NCBI GenBank assembly: GCA_965224575.1 | Contig: CBDCZQ010000006.1 | Coordinates: 3,203,512-3,267,511, forward strand | DNA length: 64,000 nt | Direction: 5' to 3' | DNA from: QPIN01 sp965224575 | GTDB lineage: Bacteria > Pseudomonadota > Gammaproteobacteria > Methylococcales > Methylomonadaceae | Shown here: in pieces, positions 36,489 to 46,672 of the stretch | Layout of the letters: each line of letters opens with the position of its first letter | How positions within the stretch are numbered: the stretch's first letter is position 1 | Notes under the pieces: model-generated | Told to the model about the DNA's origin: nothing | Databases searched by the model: none | Seen by the model: only the letters and a program-made list of their open reading frames with translations | Position numbers and translations under genes: made by a program

Positions 36489-37521
36489 AATATCTAAGGA
36501 TGTCACTGCTAGAAGGGACTGGTTTTCTATAAAGTAAATGATCCGCTAAACATTGACTATGCCAAGGTATTTGTAAACTGCCTTTTGCACCAAATCCGTT
36601 AAAAAACACTAATTCAGAATGTCGTGGGTGAGGGCCGATAAACGGTTGTTTATCTAATGTTGTAGGCCTGACTCCGGCTTGCTGATGAATAATATTTTCT
36701 GGTTTTAAATCAGGATAGACTTGATTCAGTGATTTAAGGAGTGATTCTTTAGCTAATAATGTAATGTTAGTATCTAAATTATCCCAATCAAAAGTTGCTC
36801 CTGTTCGGAATTGATAAGAATCTAGTGGAATATACCATTGCCCATAATTAAGAAGTTTATTAATAATTTTATTTGATGAACTAGCGGTAATAATTTCACC
36901 TTTTACCGGCTGAAAAGGTAACCAGGAAAACCACGGGTTATTAATCCCAAGATGGCCTTCACAAAAAATAATTCGTTTTGGTTTAAATTGCTGCCATTGC
37001 AAATCAGGGGCTAACTTAATATCTTCGTATTGAAAGTCAGTTTTTATATAAGAATCTAAAGAGACAAAATAGGCTTTTAAAGCACAGAGTAAAGGCTTAG
37101 TTAATAAATAACCCGTTTGTTTTTGTTTTAATAGTCCAAGGGGGGTATTAATAGTAGAGTGTGAAGATATAATTCTATCTAAATAAGATTTGTAGCCAGA
37201 TTGAAGAAGTCTTTTTTGACAGGCAATTAACTCTTTATTATTACGAAAAATTCGTAACATGGGGCTTTCAACATAGAAAGAATGTTGAAAAAAACTCGCT
37301 AATTGCTGATAGTAATTTAATGCAGCTGGAAGTAAATAATCGACTCCAGTAGACTTTACAAAACGCATTCCAGTAACGGGATTTATTAAACCTGCTGCGA
37401 TCAAAGAGGCATTTTCTTTGTCATTATCTATAACCACAACTTTTTGATCGCGCTGTATAAGCTCCCATGCAAGAAGACTTCCAGCTAATCCTTGCCCTAT
37501 AATTAAATAATCTATATCCAT
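36481..37521 (-). CDS. FAD-dependent oxidoreductase, MnmC2/YurR-like
   Basis: A flavoprotein of 346 residues of the DAO family. It begins YLIIGQGLAGSLLAWEL (FAD loop), followed by VVVIDND, AAGLINPVTG and the C-terminal GVRPTTLDKQPFIGPHP and FFNGFGAKG. This resembles the oxidase half of MnmC, which removes carboxymethyl from cmnm5s2U. The overlap with the MnmM-like gene suggests a split MnmC pathway. Glycine-oxidase-type enzymes are the alternative. Confidence 0.68.
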   Translation of the reverse strand: MDIDYLIIGQGLAGSLLAWELIQRDQKVVVIDNDKENASLIAAGLINPVTGMRFVKSTGVDYLLPAALNYYQQLASFFQHSFYVESPMLRIFRNNKELIACQKRLLQSGYKSYLDRIISSHSTINTPLGLLKQKQTGYLLTKPLLCALKAYFVSLDSYIKTDFQYEDIKLAPDLQWQQFKPKRIIFCEGHLGINNPWFSWLPFQPVKGEIITASSSNKIINKLLNYGQWYIPLDSYQFRTGATFDWDNLDTNITLLAKESLLKSLNQVYPDLKPENIIHQQAGVRPTTLDKQPFIGPHPRHSELVFFNGFGAKGSLQIPWHSQCLADHLLYRKPVPSSSDILRYYE

Positions 37522-37584
37522 GGTTTAATTATAATTTTTAGGTTATAACAAGGTGTGTAATTAAAAGTGATGGATAGAATTGAG

Positions 37585-37660
37585 CTGCGGTCTTTTTGGC
37601 AGTCTGACGAAATATACTAACAAAGTTAGGTTAACGATAAAGCTGTTAGCCTAACCTACG
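37585..37660. repeat. REP-like units in reverse orientation
   Basis: A strongly diverged unit B (about 37581-37610) and a well-kept inverted unit A (37625-37660) lie between tolC and the FAD oxidoreductase gene. Confidence 0.65.
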
Positions 37661-37671
37661 TGGGAATTTGG

Positions 37672-38991
37672 TTAACTACCTAAATACTGATTCACAAGCT
37701 CTAAATCTTGCGCAGTTAAACTACTTGCCGCCTGTTTTAATTTGATCCCATTAATTAGATAATCATAACGACTTCTGGAATAATCTCTTTTAGTTCTGTA
37801 CAAATTTCTTTGTTCTGATAGTACATCAACCATTGTACGAGTGCCAACCTCAAAACCTGCTTCAGTCGCTTTTAATGCACTTTCTGCTGATGTCACGGTT
37901 GCTTTTAAAGCATTTACTCTACTTAAGCTGGAAACAACATCACGAAAAGAATTTCTAACTTGACGTTTGACTTGTCTTTTTGTACTTGAGAATTCTTCTT
38001 TAGCCGCTTGAAAATCAAACTGAGCTTGTTTGGCACGAGAGTAAACAATACCTCCTTGAAAAATAGGTACATTTAACTGTAAACCCACATTTTCAGTGTC
38101 GCCACGTAAGCCAAAAGAGCTGTTTACATCTTGTAGATTATATCCTGCAACAATATCAAGAGTTGGTAAGTGCCCAGATTTCTGAATTGAAATATCTTTT
38201 CTTTTAACCTCAACCTGATTTAATGCAGCAATAAGCAGTAGATTATTAGTTTCAGCATTTTTTGCCCATCTTGTAATGTCATTTGGAACTGGATACGCAA
38301 AATCTATTGGTTTTGCTAAGCTAACCAAATCTACTTCATTTTCTCCAATGATTTCTCTTAACGCCTCTTTACTATCATCCAACTCATTTTCGGCTTCAAT
38401 CTGATTCGCTCTTGCTTCATCAAATCCTGCTTGCGCCTCATAAACATCGGTAATAGCAATTAAGCCAACATCAAAACGTTGTTTTGCTTGTTCAAGTTGA
38501 CGTTCAATCGCATTTTGTTCTGATAGTGTGAATTCAAGATTATCTTGTGAAGATAAAACATTAAAGTAAGCTTCAGTAGTTAAAACCATTAGGTTTTGGT
38601 GCTCAGCCTCATATTCAGCGTCAGCTTGAGCTATACGGTTATCAGATTGACTGAGTTGTACCCAATGATCCCAATGAAAAATAGGTTGAACCAGATTAAT
38701 AGAAAACCCATGATCCCAATATTTTTGGACACCACTGCCTTGAAAGGTTGATTTTTTATTATTGAGACGATTACGGCTACTGGCTGCTGAAGCGGAAATA
38801 GTAGGTAGCATTTGTCCAATACTTTGAGATCTTATTTCTGCGACTGATAGTTGAGAATAGTGAGATTTTTTTAGATTTGGATCATTTTTAAAAGCAAGTT
38901 GAAAAGTTTCGACCAGGTCTTGTGCACTTACTTGAGGACAGAGTGCACAAAGGGTTAAAAAAGCAATTGATTTAAATTTATTTGGAATCAT
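37672..38991 (-). CDS. tolC: TolC-family outer membrane channel
   Basis: An outer membrane efflux protein of 439 residues with a signal peptide (about 1-23, ending VSAQ) and two OEP repeats rich in long coiled helices. Family marks are LVETFQLAFKNDPNLK, AYFNVLSSQDNLEF, AKQRFDVGLIAITDV, and in the second half GYNLQDVNSSFG, VGLQLNVPIFQGG and TMVDVLSEQRNLYRTKRDY. It forms the trimeric exit duct for type I secretion or RND/MFS efflux. It could serve the HlyD-type proteins encoded 10 kb downstream, but no direct link is shown. Confidence 0.93.
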   Translation of the reverse strand: MIPNKFKSIAFLTLCALCPQVSAQDLVETFQLAFKNDPNLKKSHYSQLSVAEIRSQSIGQMLPTISASAASSRNRLNNKKSTFQGSGVQKYWDHGFSINLVQPIFHWDHWVQLSQSDNRIAQADAEYEAEHQNLMVLTTEAYFNVLSSQDNLEFTLSEQNAIERQLEQAKQRFDVGLIAITDVYEAQAGFDEARANQIEAENELDDSKEALREIIGENEVDLVSLAKPIDFAYPVPNDITRWAKNAETNNLLLIAALNQVEVKRKDISIQKSGHLPTLDIVAGYNLQDVNSSFGLRGDTENVGLQLNVPIFQGGIVYSRAKQAQFDFQAAKEEFSSTKRQVKRQVRNSFRDVVSSLSRVNALKATVTSAESALKATEAGFEVGTRTMVDVLSEQRNLYRTKRDYSRSRYDYLINGIKLKQAASSLTAQDLELVNQYLGS

Positions 38992-39104
38992 TTTTAATGT
39001 TTTAATAACTAAATTATAATAGGTGTCCAGTTAACTGTAGAAGATAGTCTGTTTTTATAAAAAAGTAAATACAATCCGTTGTTTAAAACATTTTTAAAAT
39101 AATA

Positions 39105-40361
39105 ATGATAAATTTAAAAAATATAATAATTTTAGGTATGACAGGCTTGATACTTTCAGGCTGTTCTAGTTTAGGTAAAGGAGTAACAGAGGCTTTCCTT
39201 GAAAAACAAGAAGCTGAAGACACTAGAATGTGTGAAATTTGGGGGGCAGAATTTTCTGGTATAAAACCTTATCTGAGTAATACTAAAGGTAAAATGAAAG
39301 TTCTTATGGTGCATGGGGTAGGGGATCATAAGCCTGGGTATTCAACAGAATTTTTTGAAAAATTAGCTAAAGAACTGGATTTAACAGTTACTTCAAGAGC
39401 ACATAAAGATATTAAATTATCAGACCCAGAATTACCTGATATTCCTCTAGGTAATTTAAGAATTAACCGTTTTTTGAGTAAAGATAGATCTCAGGAGTTA
39501 ATATTTTATGAATTAACCTGGTCTGAAATAACGGCGAAAGAGAAAGAAGTCTTAGCATATGATAATTCTGGACAATATTCATTTAGACGAACCGAATTAA
39601 ATGATTTAATGAAACGCTTTTCAAATGATACAGGTCCAGATCCGATCATCTATTTAGGCGAGAGCCGAGAAGATATACTATTAGCGTTTACTCAATCTTT
39701 TTGCTGGATGACCTATGGAAATTGGGATGAACTGCCAGAGGGAGAAGGGAAATCTTGTGTGTTACCCGATATTTCTGCCATTATAAATGATGAATATGCC
39801 TTTATTTCACATAGTTTAGGCAGCAGAATAACCATTGATGGAGTAGAGCGTATTACCTCAGCCTTGGGACAAAGCATGACTGATGACGACGACATGTATC
39901 AAAAGACAGTTAAGTCAGAGCTGAAAAAGAAAACTATCCCCATTTATATGATGTCTAATCAACTCCCTATGTTGCAATTAGGCCGAAAGTTACCCACTGA
40001 AAGTAATCAGAAACAGGCATATTGTGAGCCTAAAGGCGAAAAACATTCTAAGCGGATGCTTACAAAAACGCCAATTATTGCGTTTAGTGATCCTAACGAT
40101 ATTTTAAGCTACGCTATTCCCCCAGGTTTTGTTGAAAAATACCTTGATTCAAGATTATGTATAGAAGTTACAAATGTGAATATCAACGTTGCTTTTGTCT
40201 ATGATATTTTTGGTTTAGGGAAGGTAGCAAACCCAATGGATGCGCATATTGGCTATGATACTGATGACCGAGTGATAGGTTTAATTGCAAAAGGTATAGG
40301 TAATGACAACACTAATGATATTGTAAAAGAACGTTGTCAATGGATAGAAACGATAGATTAA
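39105..40361 (+). CDS. Lipoprotein with alpha/beta-hydrolase fold
   Basis: A lipoprotein of 418 residues: signal peptide with lipobox LSGC (Cys about residue 20). A hydrolase core follows with VLMVHGVGDHKPGY as oxyanion strand-loop and a nucleophile elbow SHSLGSR (GxSxG-like, with the first Gly replaced by Ser). Late Asp and His candidates are in ISFSDPND-type IAFSDPND and the DAHIGYDTDDR block. It is probably an envelope esterase or lipase of unknown substrate. Confidence 0.72.
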   Translation: MINLKNIIILGMTGLILSGCSSLGKGVTEAFLEKQEAEDTRMCEIWGAEFSGIKPYLSNTKGKMKVLMVHGVGDHKPGYSTEFFEKLAKELDLTVTSRAHKDIKLSDPELPDIPLGNLRINRFLSKDRSQELIFYELTWSEITAKEKEVLAYDNSGQYSFRRTELNDLMKRFSNDTGPDPIIYLGESREDILLAFTQSFCWMTYGNWDELPEGEGKSCVLPDISAIINDEYAFISHSLGSRITIDGVERITSALGQSMTDDDDMYQKTVKSELKKKTIPIYMMSNQLPMLQLGRKLPTESNQKQAYCEPKGEKHSKRMLTKTPIIAFSDPNDILSYAIPPGFVEKYLDSRLCIEVTNVNINVAFVYDIFGLGKVANPMDAHIGYDTDDRVIGLIAKGIGNDNTNDIVKERCQWIETID

Positions 40362-40375
40362 ATTTTGATTATTTT

Positions 40376-40460
40376 GTAGGTTGGGCTAACGGCTCTTTCG
40401 TTAACCCAACATTTTTAGAAGTTATGTCAGGTTTCCAAAGAGGCTACAGTCCAGTCTACA
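40376..40460. repeat. REP-like unit A and diverged unit B
   Basis: Unit A at 40376-40410 and a degenerate unit B at about 40428-40460 follow the lipoprotein gene. Confidence 0.75.
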
Positions 40461-40505
40461 ATAATATCATCTTAGTTATTTTTAAAAAATCTGCCTATTA
40501 TCTTT

Positions 40506-40712
40506 AGGTCACCTCTATTAATTGTGTATGAGAAAATTGAGAACCAAACTATTCAAGATCAAGGCGAAATCCACACGTAATAGCAGGCTATTGCGAAGGA
40601 TTTCAAAGCTTCCGCTCCTTGCTCACACCCCTCCCCTACATCCGTGTAGGGGACGCAGAGATTGGATGTTTTGGACTCAATTTTTCCATTCATCAATTAA
40701 TAGAGGTGCCCT
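40506..40712 (+). mobile_element. MITE, 207 bp, with 19-bp terminal inverted repeats
   Basis: The left end AGGTCACCTCTATTAATTG (40506-40524) and the complement of AGGGCACCTCTATTAATTG (40694-40712) match at 18 of 19 positions. The inner sequence matches the MITE at 12763-12920 in opposite orientation, plus an extra stretch of about 50 bp around 40608-40660 containing a CCCCTACA/TGTAGGGG hairpin. A 66-codon open frame that crosses it is not a credible gene. With the repeat before it, it fills the 384-bp gap. Confidence 0.82.
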
Positions 40713-40745
40713 TTATCCATAAACTTTTAAATCAATCTAATATTG

Positions 40746-43037
40746 ATGGGCACTCGCGCTAAATTCTTTAAAACTTATTCAACTATCCTATTGATTGCTG
40801 GATGTATAGCATTGTTCAGCTTAACGCCATCCGGTATTTATCTTGAAGAAGAGTTTGGCTTATCCTGGTTATTTAAATTTCGGGATGAAATACCACCTTC
40901 GGAAAAAATCATTATTGTCAGTATTGACAAATTATCGGCAGAAATTTTACATTTACCAGAAAACCCTGAAAAATGGCCACGGTCATATTATGCTCAGTTA
41001 ATAGAAAAAATAAACCAACAAAATCCATCAGTTATTGCATTTAATATGATTTTTGATGAGGTTAGGGATGAGTATAATGACCAGTTATTAGCAAAGGCAA
41101 TAGGCGATGGTAAAAATATTATCCTCAGTAATTATTTAAAAAGAAATATAATCAAAACCAATGATTCAACCAGTCAATTATCCTATGAAAGTATTGTTGA
41201 TTCACTTCCGGTTTTTGAAAAAGCAGCTTTAGGCTCGGCTCCTTTTCTACTTCCAAAAACTGCCTCTACTGTTAAACAATTTTGGACTAGCAAAAAAAGT
41301 GCAGGCGATATTGCTACATTCCCTGTTGCTATATTCCAAAGTTATATTTTTAAACAAGCGTACCAAGAGATTGTACCATTGCTTTATCAGCTAAACTCTC
41401 CATCTAATTTTAGGTTTCCTAAGACATTTCAACAATTTGCTGATAAAACAGATGTTTTTGAAGCCATTCAAAGAATACAAACAGAACTTGTTAATAATGA
41501 CACTTCGCTACTCCAGTTTAATCAATTAATAAACCAGACAAACTATTCTAATAATAAAAAACAGCTATTAATATCATGGTTAGCCATGTTGAAAGCTTCG
41601 GATAGTAGTTTGTATTTTAACCACTATGGGAGGGCGGGTCATATTACTACGATTCCTTTTTATCAGGCGCTCGTCAGTGATATTTTAAAACCGGATTTGT
41701 TTACAGATAAAATTGTATTGATAGGATACTCTGAAAACATAGAACCTGAAAAAAGACAGGGACTTTATACTATTTTTTCAACTAATAACAGTGAAGTTTC
41801 CAGCCCTATAGAAATCGCAGCTACTGCAGTTGCTAACCTAATTGATAATTCTTGGGTAAAACCTCTTTATCCTCTGTATCAATTTTTCCTTGTGTTTGGC
41901 TGGAGCCTCTTACTCATCAGTATTTGTTGTTTTTCTTCGTATAAAAAAGCAGTTAGTTTAGTTATTGCACTAAACATGGCTTATTTGTATTTAGCATACG
42001 AAATGTTTGTCAATACTTATATCTGGTTTCCTTTGTTTACCCCCATTATATTGTTGACTCTATTTGTTTTAATGATTAAATCAATATCGCATTTTTTTAA
42101 GGGCCGAAAAGATCATCAAAAAATGCAAAAAGCTTTTAGTCTCTATTTGCCTGATGATGTTGTTAGTTCAATTAGCACTCAACATGATGCAAATTCGATG
42201 AATCTCTATGGGGAGCTAATGCAAGGCGTCTGTATGGCAACTGATGCAGGTCAATATACAACGTTATCAGAAAGCATGGAGCCGCAGAAACTGAATGATT
42301 TAATGAATGCTTATTATGGGGTAATGTTTCCGCTAGTAAAAAAATATCAGGGAATGATTTCTGATATTTTAGGCGATGCAATGTTTGCTATATGGCCAAG
42401 GGCAGTTCATGAACAACAACACAGAACCCATGCTTGTATAACCGCCTTAGAAATTTTAACTTCAATAGATCAGTTTAACGATTTTCAGCCAGATCAACTG
42501 CCAACCCGTATAGGTTTGCATTTTGGAGATATACGTTTAGGTAATGTTGGAGCTGATTATCACTATGAATATAGAGCAGTTGGCGATACGGTCAATACAG
42601 CGACCCGGATTGAAGGATTAAATAAGTTATTGGGGACGCGAATATTAGTTTCCGCCGATGTTATTAATGACTTAAAAGATTTTTTTACTCGGGAAATAGG
42701 CGTCTTTTTATTAAAAGGAAAAACAAAACCCATTCATATTTATGAATTGATGGGTAAAAAGAGTGACCCACAAAATCCACGTATCGCAACAATAGTCACT
42801 GATTTCTCTAAAGCGCTTAATTTATTTAAACAACAACAATGGTCAGAAGCATTAGATGCATGGCTTGATATAGAACGTATCCATCCAGGTGATGGGCCAA
42901 CACTTTTCTATATTCAATATCTAAAACAAAACAATCAAAAGTTATTAGTCCCCTCTAATCACAACCAATCTACAGTGATTAAAATTGGTAATATTACCAC
43001 TTCTCTTGCGTTACATGATAAAACAGGCATAGAATAG
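40746..43037 (+). CDS. CHASE2-domain class III nucleotide cyclase
   Basis: A membrane protein of 763 residues. After an N-terminal helix a periplasmic CHASE2 sensor covers about 30-370 (FKFRDEIPPSEKIIIVSIDK, WPRSYYAQLIEKI), then three transmembrane helices (about 375-450) and a C-terminal cyclase domain (about 480-650). Metal Asp residues are in MATDAGQYT and ILGDAMFAIW. GLHFGDIRLGNVG and AVGDTVNTATRIEGLNK are intact. The purine-reading Lys is replaced (SDILGD for the usual DKYIGD), so cAMP as product is likely but not certain. The ATG at 40746 is preferred to the TTG one codon upstream. A FecR-TPR protein and a Crp/Fnr regulator follow. Confidence 0.87.
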   Translation: MGTRAKFFKTYSTILLIAGCIALFSLTPSGIYLEEEFGLSWLFKFRDEIPPSEKIIIVSIDKLSAEILHLPENPEKWPRSYYAQLIEKINQQNPSVIAFNMIFDEVRDEYNDQLLAKAIGDGKNIILSNYLKRNIIKTNDSTSQLSYESIVDSLPVFEKAALGSAPFLLPKTASTVKQFWTSKKSAGDIATFPVAIFQSYIFKQAYQEIVPLLYQLNSPSNFRFPKTFQQFADKTDVFEAIQRIQTELVNNDTSLLQFNQLINQTNYSNNKKQLLISWLAMLKASDSSLYFNHYGRAGHITTIPFYQALVSDILKPDLFTDKIVLIGYSENIEPEKRQGLYTIFSTNNSEVSSPIEIAATAVANLIDNSWVKPLYPLYQFFLVFGWSLLLISICCFSSYKKAVSLVIALNMAYLYLAYEMFVNTYIWFPLFTPIILLTLFVLMIKSISHFFKGRKDHQKMQKAFSLYLPDDVVSSISTQHDANSMNLYGELMQGVCMATDAGQYTTLSESMEPQKLNDLMNAYYGVMFPLVKKYQGMISDILGDAMFAIWPRAVHEQQHRTHACITALEILTSIDQFNDFQPDQLPTRIGLHFGDIRLGNVGADYHYEYRAVGDTVNTATRIEGLNKLLGTRILVSADVINDLKDFFTREIGVFLLKGKTKPIHIYELMGKKSDPQNPRIATIVTDFSKALNLFKQQQWSEALDAWLDIERIHPGDGPTLFYIQYLKQNNQKLLVPSNHNQSTVIKIGNITTSLALHDKTGIE

Positions 43038-43125
43038 CTTTAACATAAAAATATTTCTATTTCTTGGACTTAGTGAGCATTTTTTATTTTTTAGTTAATG
43101 TTGCACTAATAATTATTATAATAAA

Positions 43126-46100
43126 ATGCATCAGAAGATTGAATATTTTATCCTCTTTGGAATATTGATTGTATCAAGTGGTGTACAAGCTGAACACCAC
43201 TGTTCTCAATGGTTAGCCAAAATCATATCCAGTCAGGGAAAAGTTGATATACAGTATGCAGGTGAATCAATCTGGAAAACTGTTAGTTCAGATCAAACTT
43301 TTTGTGATAATGACAAAATTCGAACTCGAAAACACAGTCGTGTAACCATTTTACTTAGAAATGAATCAAGAGCTACGCTAAAACAAAGTTCGACCTTGAT
43401 TTTTTTACCCCCAGAACAAAAAACATCCTCATGGTATTTAAGGCTACTAGAAGGAGCGAGCTTTTTTCGTAGCCGTGAACCCCAACGGTTAAACATTCAA
43501 ACGCCATTTATTAATGCTGTGCACCAAGGCACTGAGTTTTTAGTTACGGTTGATTCAGAGCATGCAGAAATCAAGGTTTTTGATGGGCAGGTAGCAGCAA
43601 ACAATCAACAGGGTGAAATACTGATTAAACAAGGTTTTACTGGAATTGCATACAAAAGCCAACCACCGCAAGTTAAAGCATTATCCATTCGCCCAGAAGA
43701 TACAGTGCAGTGGACTCTGTATTACCCACCCGTTATCAATATAGAAAAGGGTAGGGTATCTAAATTAAATGCTGATGATAATCAACAACCAATCGGTAAT
43801 TTAGATAAAGCTTTAAGCTTACTCGATAAAAATCAAGATTTACAGAATGACAGTCACTATTTAACTTATATTGCATCTCTTTTATTAAGTGTAGGTAGTG
43901 TTGACGAAGCTTTAAAATTTATTGATCAGGTACAAACTCTAGAACCTGATTACAGCGACGCATTAGCATTACGAGCAATAGTTTCAGTTGTTAAAAATCG
44001 ACAGGATGAAGCTTTGAACTTTGCTCAAAAAGCTACCACACTAAATCCTCAATCAGCCACGGCTCAGATTGCTTTATCTTATGCGTATCAGTCGAAATTA
44101 AAAATAGAATCAGCACTAGAAGCAACACAAAAAGCAGTTGTTTTATCACCTGATAATGCTTTGGCATGGGCAAGGTTATCTGAGTTACAGCTTTCTACAG
44201 GTGAACGTAGTGATGCCTTAAAATCCGCACAAAAAGCACAACAGTTAAACCCAAGGCTTGATCGTACTCAAACTATTCTTGGCTTTGCTCATCTGGCAGA
44301 AGTGGATATAGATGAAGCAAATACTGCATTTACAAAATCCATCAATTTAAATTCTGCTGATCCTTTAGCACGCTTAGGTTTAGGGTTAGCAAAAATCAGA
44401 AAAGGTAATGTTGAAGAAGGGACACGTGATTTAGAAACAGCCGTTAGTCTTGATCCTGATAATGCCATTATGCGTAGTTATTTAGGTAAAGCTTATTATG
44501 AACTTAAAAATGATGGTTATGCGGCAACTGAATTAACTATTGCTAAAAAAATTGACCCGAACGACCCAACACCTTGGTTTTATGATGCTATACGTAAACA
44601 GACAACTAATCGACCAGTTGAAGCTTTGCATGATATGCAGAAGGCGATTGAGTTAAATGATAATCGAGCAGTGTATCGTTCAAAATTATTATTGGATGAG
44701 GACTTGGCTGCAAGGAGTGCTAGTTTGGGGCGTATTTATAATGATCTTGGGTTTCAACAATTAGGATTGATTGAAGGTTGGAAATCAGTAAATCAAGACC
44801 CACAAAATTTTTCAGCACATCGCTTATTAGCGGATAATTATGCTTCTTTGCCAAGGCACGAAATTGCTAGAGTCAGCGAACTATTACAATCTCAGTTATT
44901 ACAGCCTATTAACAGTACTCCTATTCAACCTCAATTGGTAGAAAGTCGGCTAGGTATTCTTGAAGGTTTAGGATCTTCTACATTATCCACTAATGAATAC
45001 AATCCTCTGTTTATTGGAAAAAAACTAAATTTGCAAACTAATATTATTTATGGGAATAACAATACATTTGGTGAAGATGTTGTTGTTTCAGGCCTTTTTG
45101 ATAGAGCTTCGTTTAACTTTGGTCAATTTCATTATGAGTCAGATGGTTATCGAGCTAATAACGATCAAGACCAAAATATCTATAATGCATTTATTCAATA
45201 TGCTTTAACTAATAAGACAAATCTACAATTCGAATATAGGCACCAAAATTCAAATAATGGTGACCTTTCTTTGAAATTTGACAGAAGTAAATTTTCGAAT
45301 AAATTGAGAGAGACACTCAAAAAAAATACTTTTAGACTTGGTGCTTCACATCGTTTTACACCTGAATCCATACTAATTATTTCTGCATTACAAAGTGACT
45401 TTGATGAAAAAAAAGATGGCGAGCAAACTAATGAGTTAACAAGCAATGAGGGTTATTTAGTTGAAACACAATATATCTTTAAGAAGGATAATTTAAAAGT
45501 AATTCTAGGTACAGGCTTCTTTAGGACAAAAATAAAAGTAACAAACACTATTAAAGTCACTCCGTGTCCTGTTCCAAGCTTAGCACCTTCTTGTATTGAT
45601 GCTAGAAAACCAACTTACATTGATCATGATAACGGTTATATTTATACATATTTTACGCCTTTAAATGATATCAATCTATCACTTGGATTAAGCATTAATT
45701 CTGTCGATGATGAATTTGGCGATCGGTTACAGTACAACCCAAAAGTTGGACTAATCTGGAATGTAAGTGATTTCTTGACTTTACGTGGAGCCGCTTTTAG
45801 AGTCTTAAAAAGAAATTTATTAGGAGATCAAACGGTTGAACCTACTCAAATTTCTGGGTTTAATCAATTTTTTGATGATCAAAATTCTACCGATACATGG
45901 TTGTATGGATTAGCTTCTGATTTTAAAATAACAAATAATATCACGTCTGGAGTAGAGCTTACATTGAGAGATTTGGATGTTAAATTTATTGAATCTGAAT
46001 CTGCACAATCAGCTGATTGGAGTGAAAGCTTAATAAAGTCGTACGTATTTTGGACACCTCATCGTTGGTGGGGACTAGGAATAGGATATCAATTTGAGAA

Positions 46101-46461
46101 ATTTAATCAAACTAAAGATCTTAACCTTGGAACATTAGAACTAGAAACACATCGAATACCATTATCTTTGAATTTTTTTCATCCCTCAGGCTTGTCAACA
46201 AAATTTTCTGCGACCTATTTTAATCAATCAGGAAATTTTATCGATAATTCAAGTGATAGTAAACCAATTTTTGACGATAGTAGCAATTTCTGGGTTCTTG
46301 ATTTTATTGCTAGCTATAGATTACCTAAGCGATACGGAAAAATTAATTTTGGTATTTTAAATGTTTTAAATGAAAACTTTAATTTTGAAGAACGAGACAA
46401 AAATAACCCTCGAAACTCACCAGATAGGAGTTTCTATGGCTCGATAACTCTATCTTTTTAA
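43126..46461 (+). CDS. FecR-domain, TPR-repeat, outer membrane barrel protein
   Basis: An exported protein of 1111 residues. A signal peptide covers about 1-22. A FecR domain follows (about 27-185: ISSQGKVDIQ, IRTRKHSRVTILL, TPFINAVHQGTEFLV, VFDGQVAAN). About ten TPR units occupy 215-600, with repeats such as ALALRAIVSVVKNRQDEAL and ALAWARLSELQLSTGERSDA. A beta barrel occupies about 640-1111 and ends in the C-terminal aromatic FYGSITLSF. The domain order resembles PgaA-like export pores. It is 88 bp after the CHASE2 cyclase gene, a pairing seen for CHASE2 and FecR proteins. Confidence 0.83.
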   Translation: MHQKIEYFILFGILIVSSGVQAEHHCSQWLAKIISSQGKVDIQYAGESIWKTVSSDQTFCDNDKIRTRKHSRVTILLRNESRATLKQSSTLIFLPPEQKTSSWYLRLLEGASFFRSREPQRLNIQTPFINAVHQGTEFLVTVDSEHAEIKVFDGQVAANNQQGEILIKQGFTGIAYKSQPPQVKALSIRPEDTVQWTLYYPPVINIEKGRVSKLNADDNQQPIGNLDKALSLLDKNQDLQNDSHYLTYIASLLLSVGSVDEALKFIDQVQTLEPDYSDALALRAIVSVVKNRQDEALNFAQKATTLNPQSATAQIALSYAYQSKLKIESALEATQKAVVLSPDNALAWARLSELQLSTGERSDALKSAQKAQQLNPRLDRTQTILGFAHLAEVDIDEANTAFTKSINLNSADPLARLGLGLAKIRKGNVEEGTRDLETAVSLDPDNAIMRSYLGKAYYELKNDGYAATELTIAKKIDPNDPTPWFYDAIRKQTTNRPVEALHDMQKAIELNDNRAVYRSKLLLDEDLAARSASLGRIYNDLGFQQLGLIEGWKSVNQDPQNFSAHRLLADNYASLPRHEIARVSELLQSQLLQPINSTPIQPQLVESRLGILEGLGSSTLSTNEYNPLFIGKKLNLQTNIIYGNNNTFGEDVVVSGLFDRASFNFGQFHYESDGYRANNDQDQNIYNAFIQYALTNKTNLQFEYRHQNSNNGDLSLKFDRSKFSNKLRETLKKNTFRLGASHRFTPESILIISALQSDFDEKKDGEQTNELTSNEGYLVETQYIFKKDNLKVILGTGFFRTKIKVTNTIKVTPCPVPSLAPSCIDARKPTYIDHDNGYIYTYFTPLNDINLSLGLSINSVDDEFGDRLQYNPKVGLIWNVSDFLTLRGAAFRVLKRNLLGDQTVEPTQISGFNQFFDDQNSTDTWLYGLASDFKITNNITSGVELTLRDLDVKFIESESAQSADWSESLIKSYVFWTPHRWWGLGIGYQFEKFNQTKDLNLGTLELETHRIPLSLNFFHPSGLSTKFSATYFNQSGNFIDNSSDSKPIFDDSSNFWVLDFIASYRLPKRYGKINFGILNVLNENFNFEERDKNNPRNSPDRSFYGSITLSF

Positions 46462-46494
46462 AAAAGGAGGTAATATATTGTTAGAGATTTAGAT

Positions 46495-46638
46495 TAATAC
46501 CAAAAAAATCAGAATTTTATCATTCAGGGTCTTACATGATAAAGAACTTACTTTAAGGCTTTTCTGAATAAAATCAATAATTCATATTCTAAGATATAAA
46601 TAACTGAATAGGGGAATTATAAATTTTTATTGGTATTA
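46495..46638. repeat. Gap with 9-bp inverted repeat
   Basis: TAATACCAA (46495-46503) and TTGGTATTA (46630-46638) bound 144 bp of AT-rich sequence after the FecR gene. A good ribosome site (AAGGAGGT at about 46465) is followed only by a stop within five codons. No gene is seen. Confidence 0.35.
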
Positions 46639-46672
46639 GATTTTTTTGAAACCGATATACTTGGAGAAACTA

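Noticed and set aside
40522..40722. 66-residue gene inside the MITE, and its counterpart on the minus strand at 12707-12904
   Set aside because: Both similar peptides arise only because the same MITE sequence is present; there is no start signal and the frames run into flanking DNA.
43126..46461. TonB-dependent receptor with FecR regulator
   Set aside because: No plug domain or TonB box was seen. The FecR domain is at the N-terminus of an exported protein with TPRs, not a membrane anti-sigma factor.
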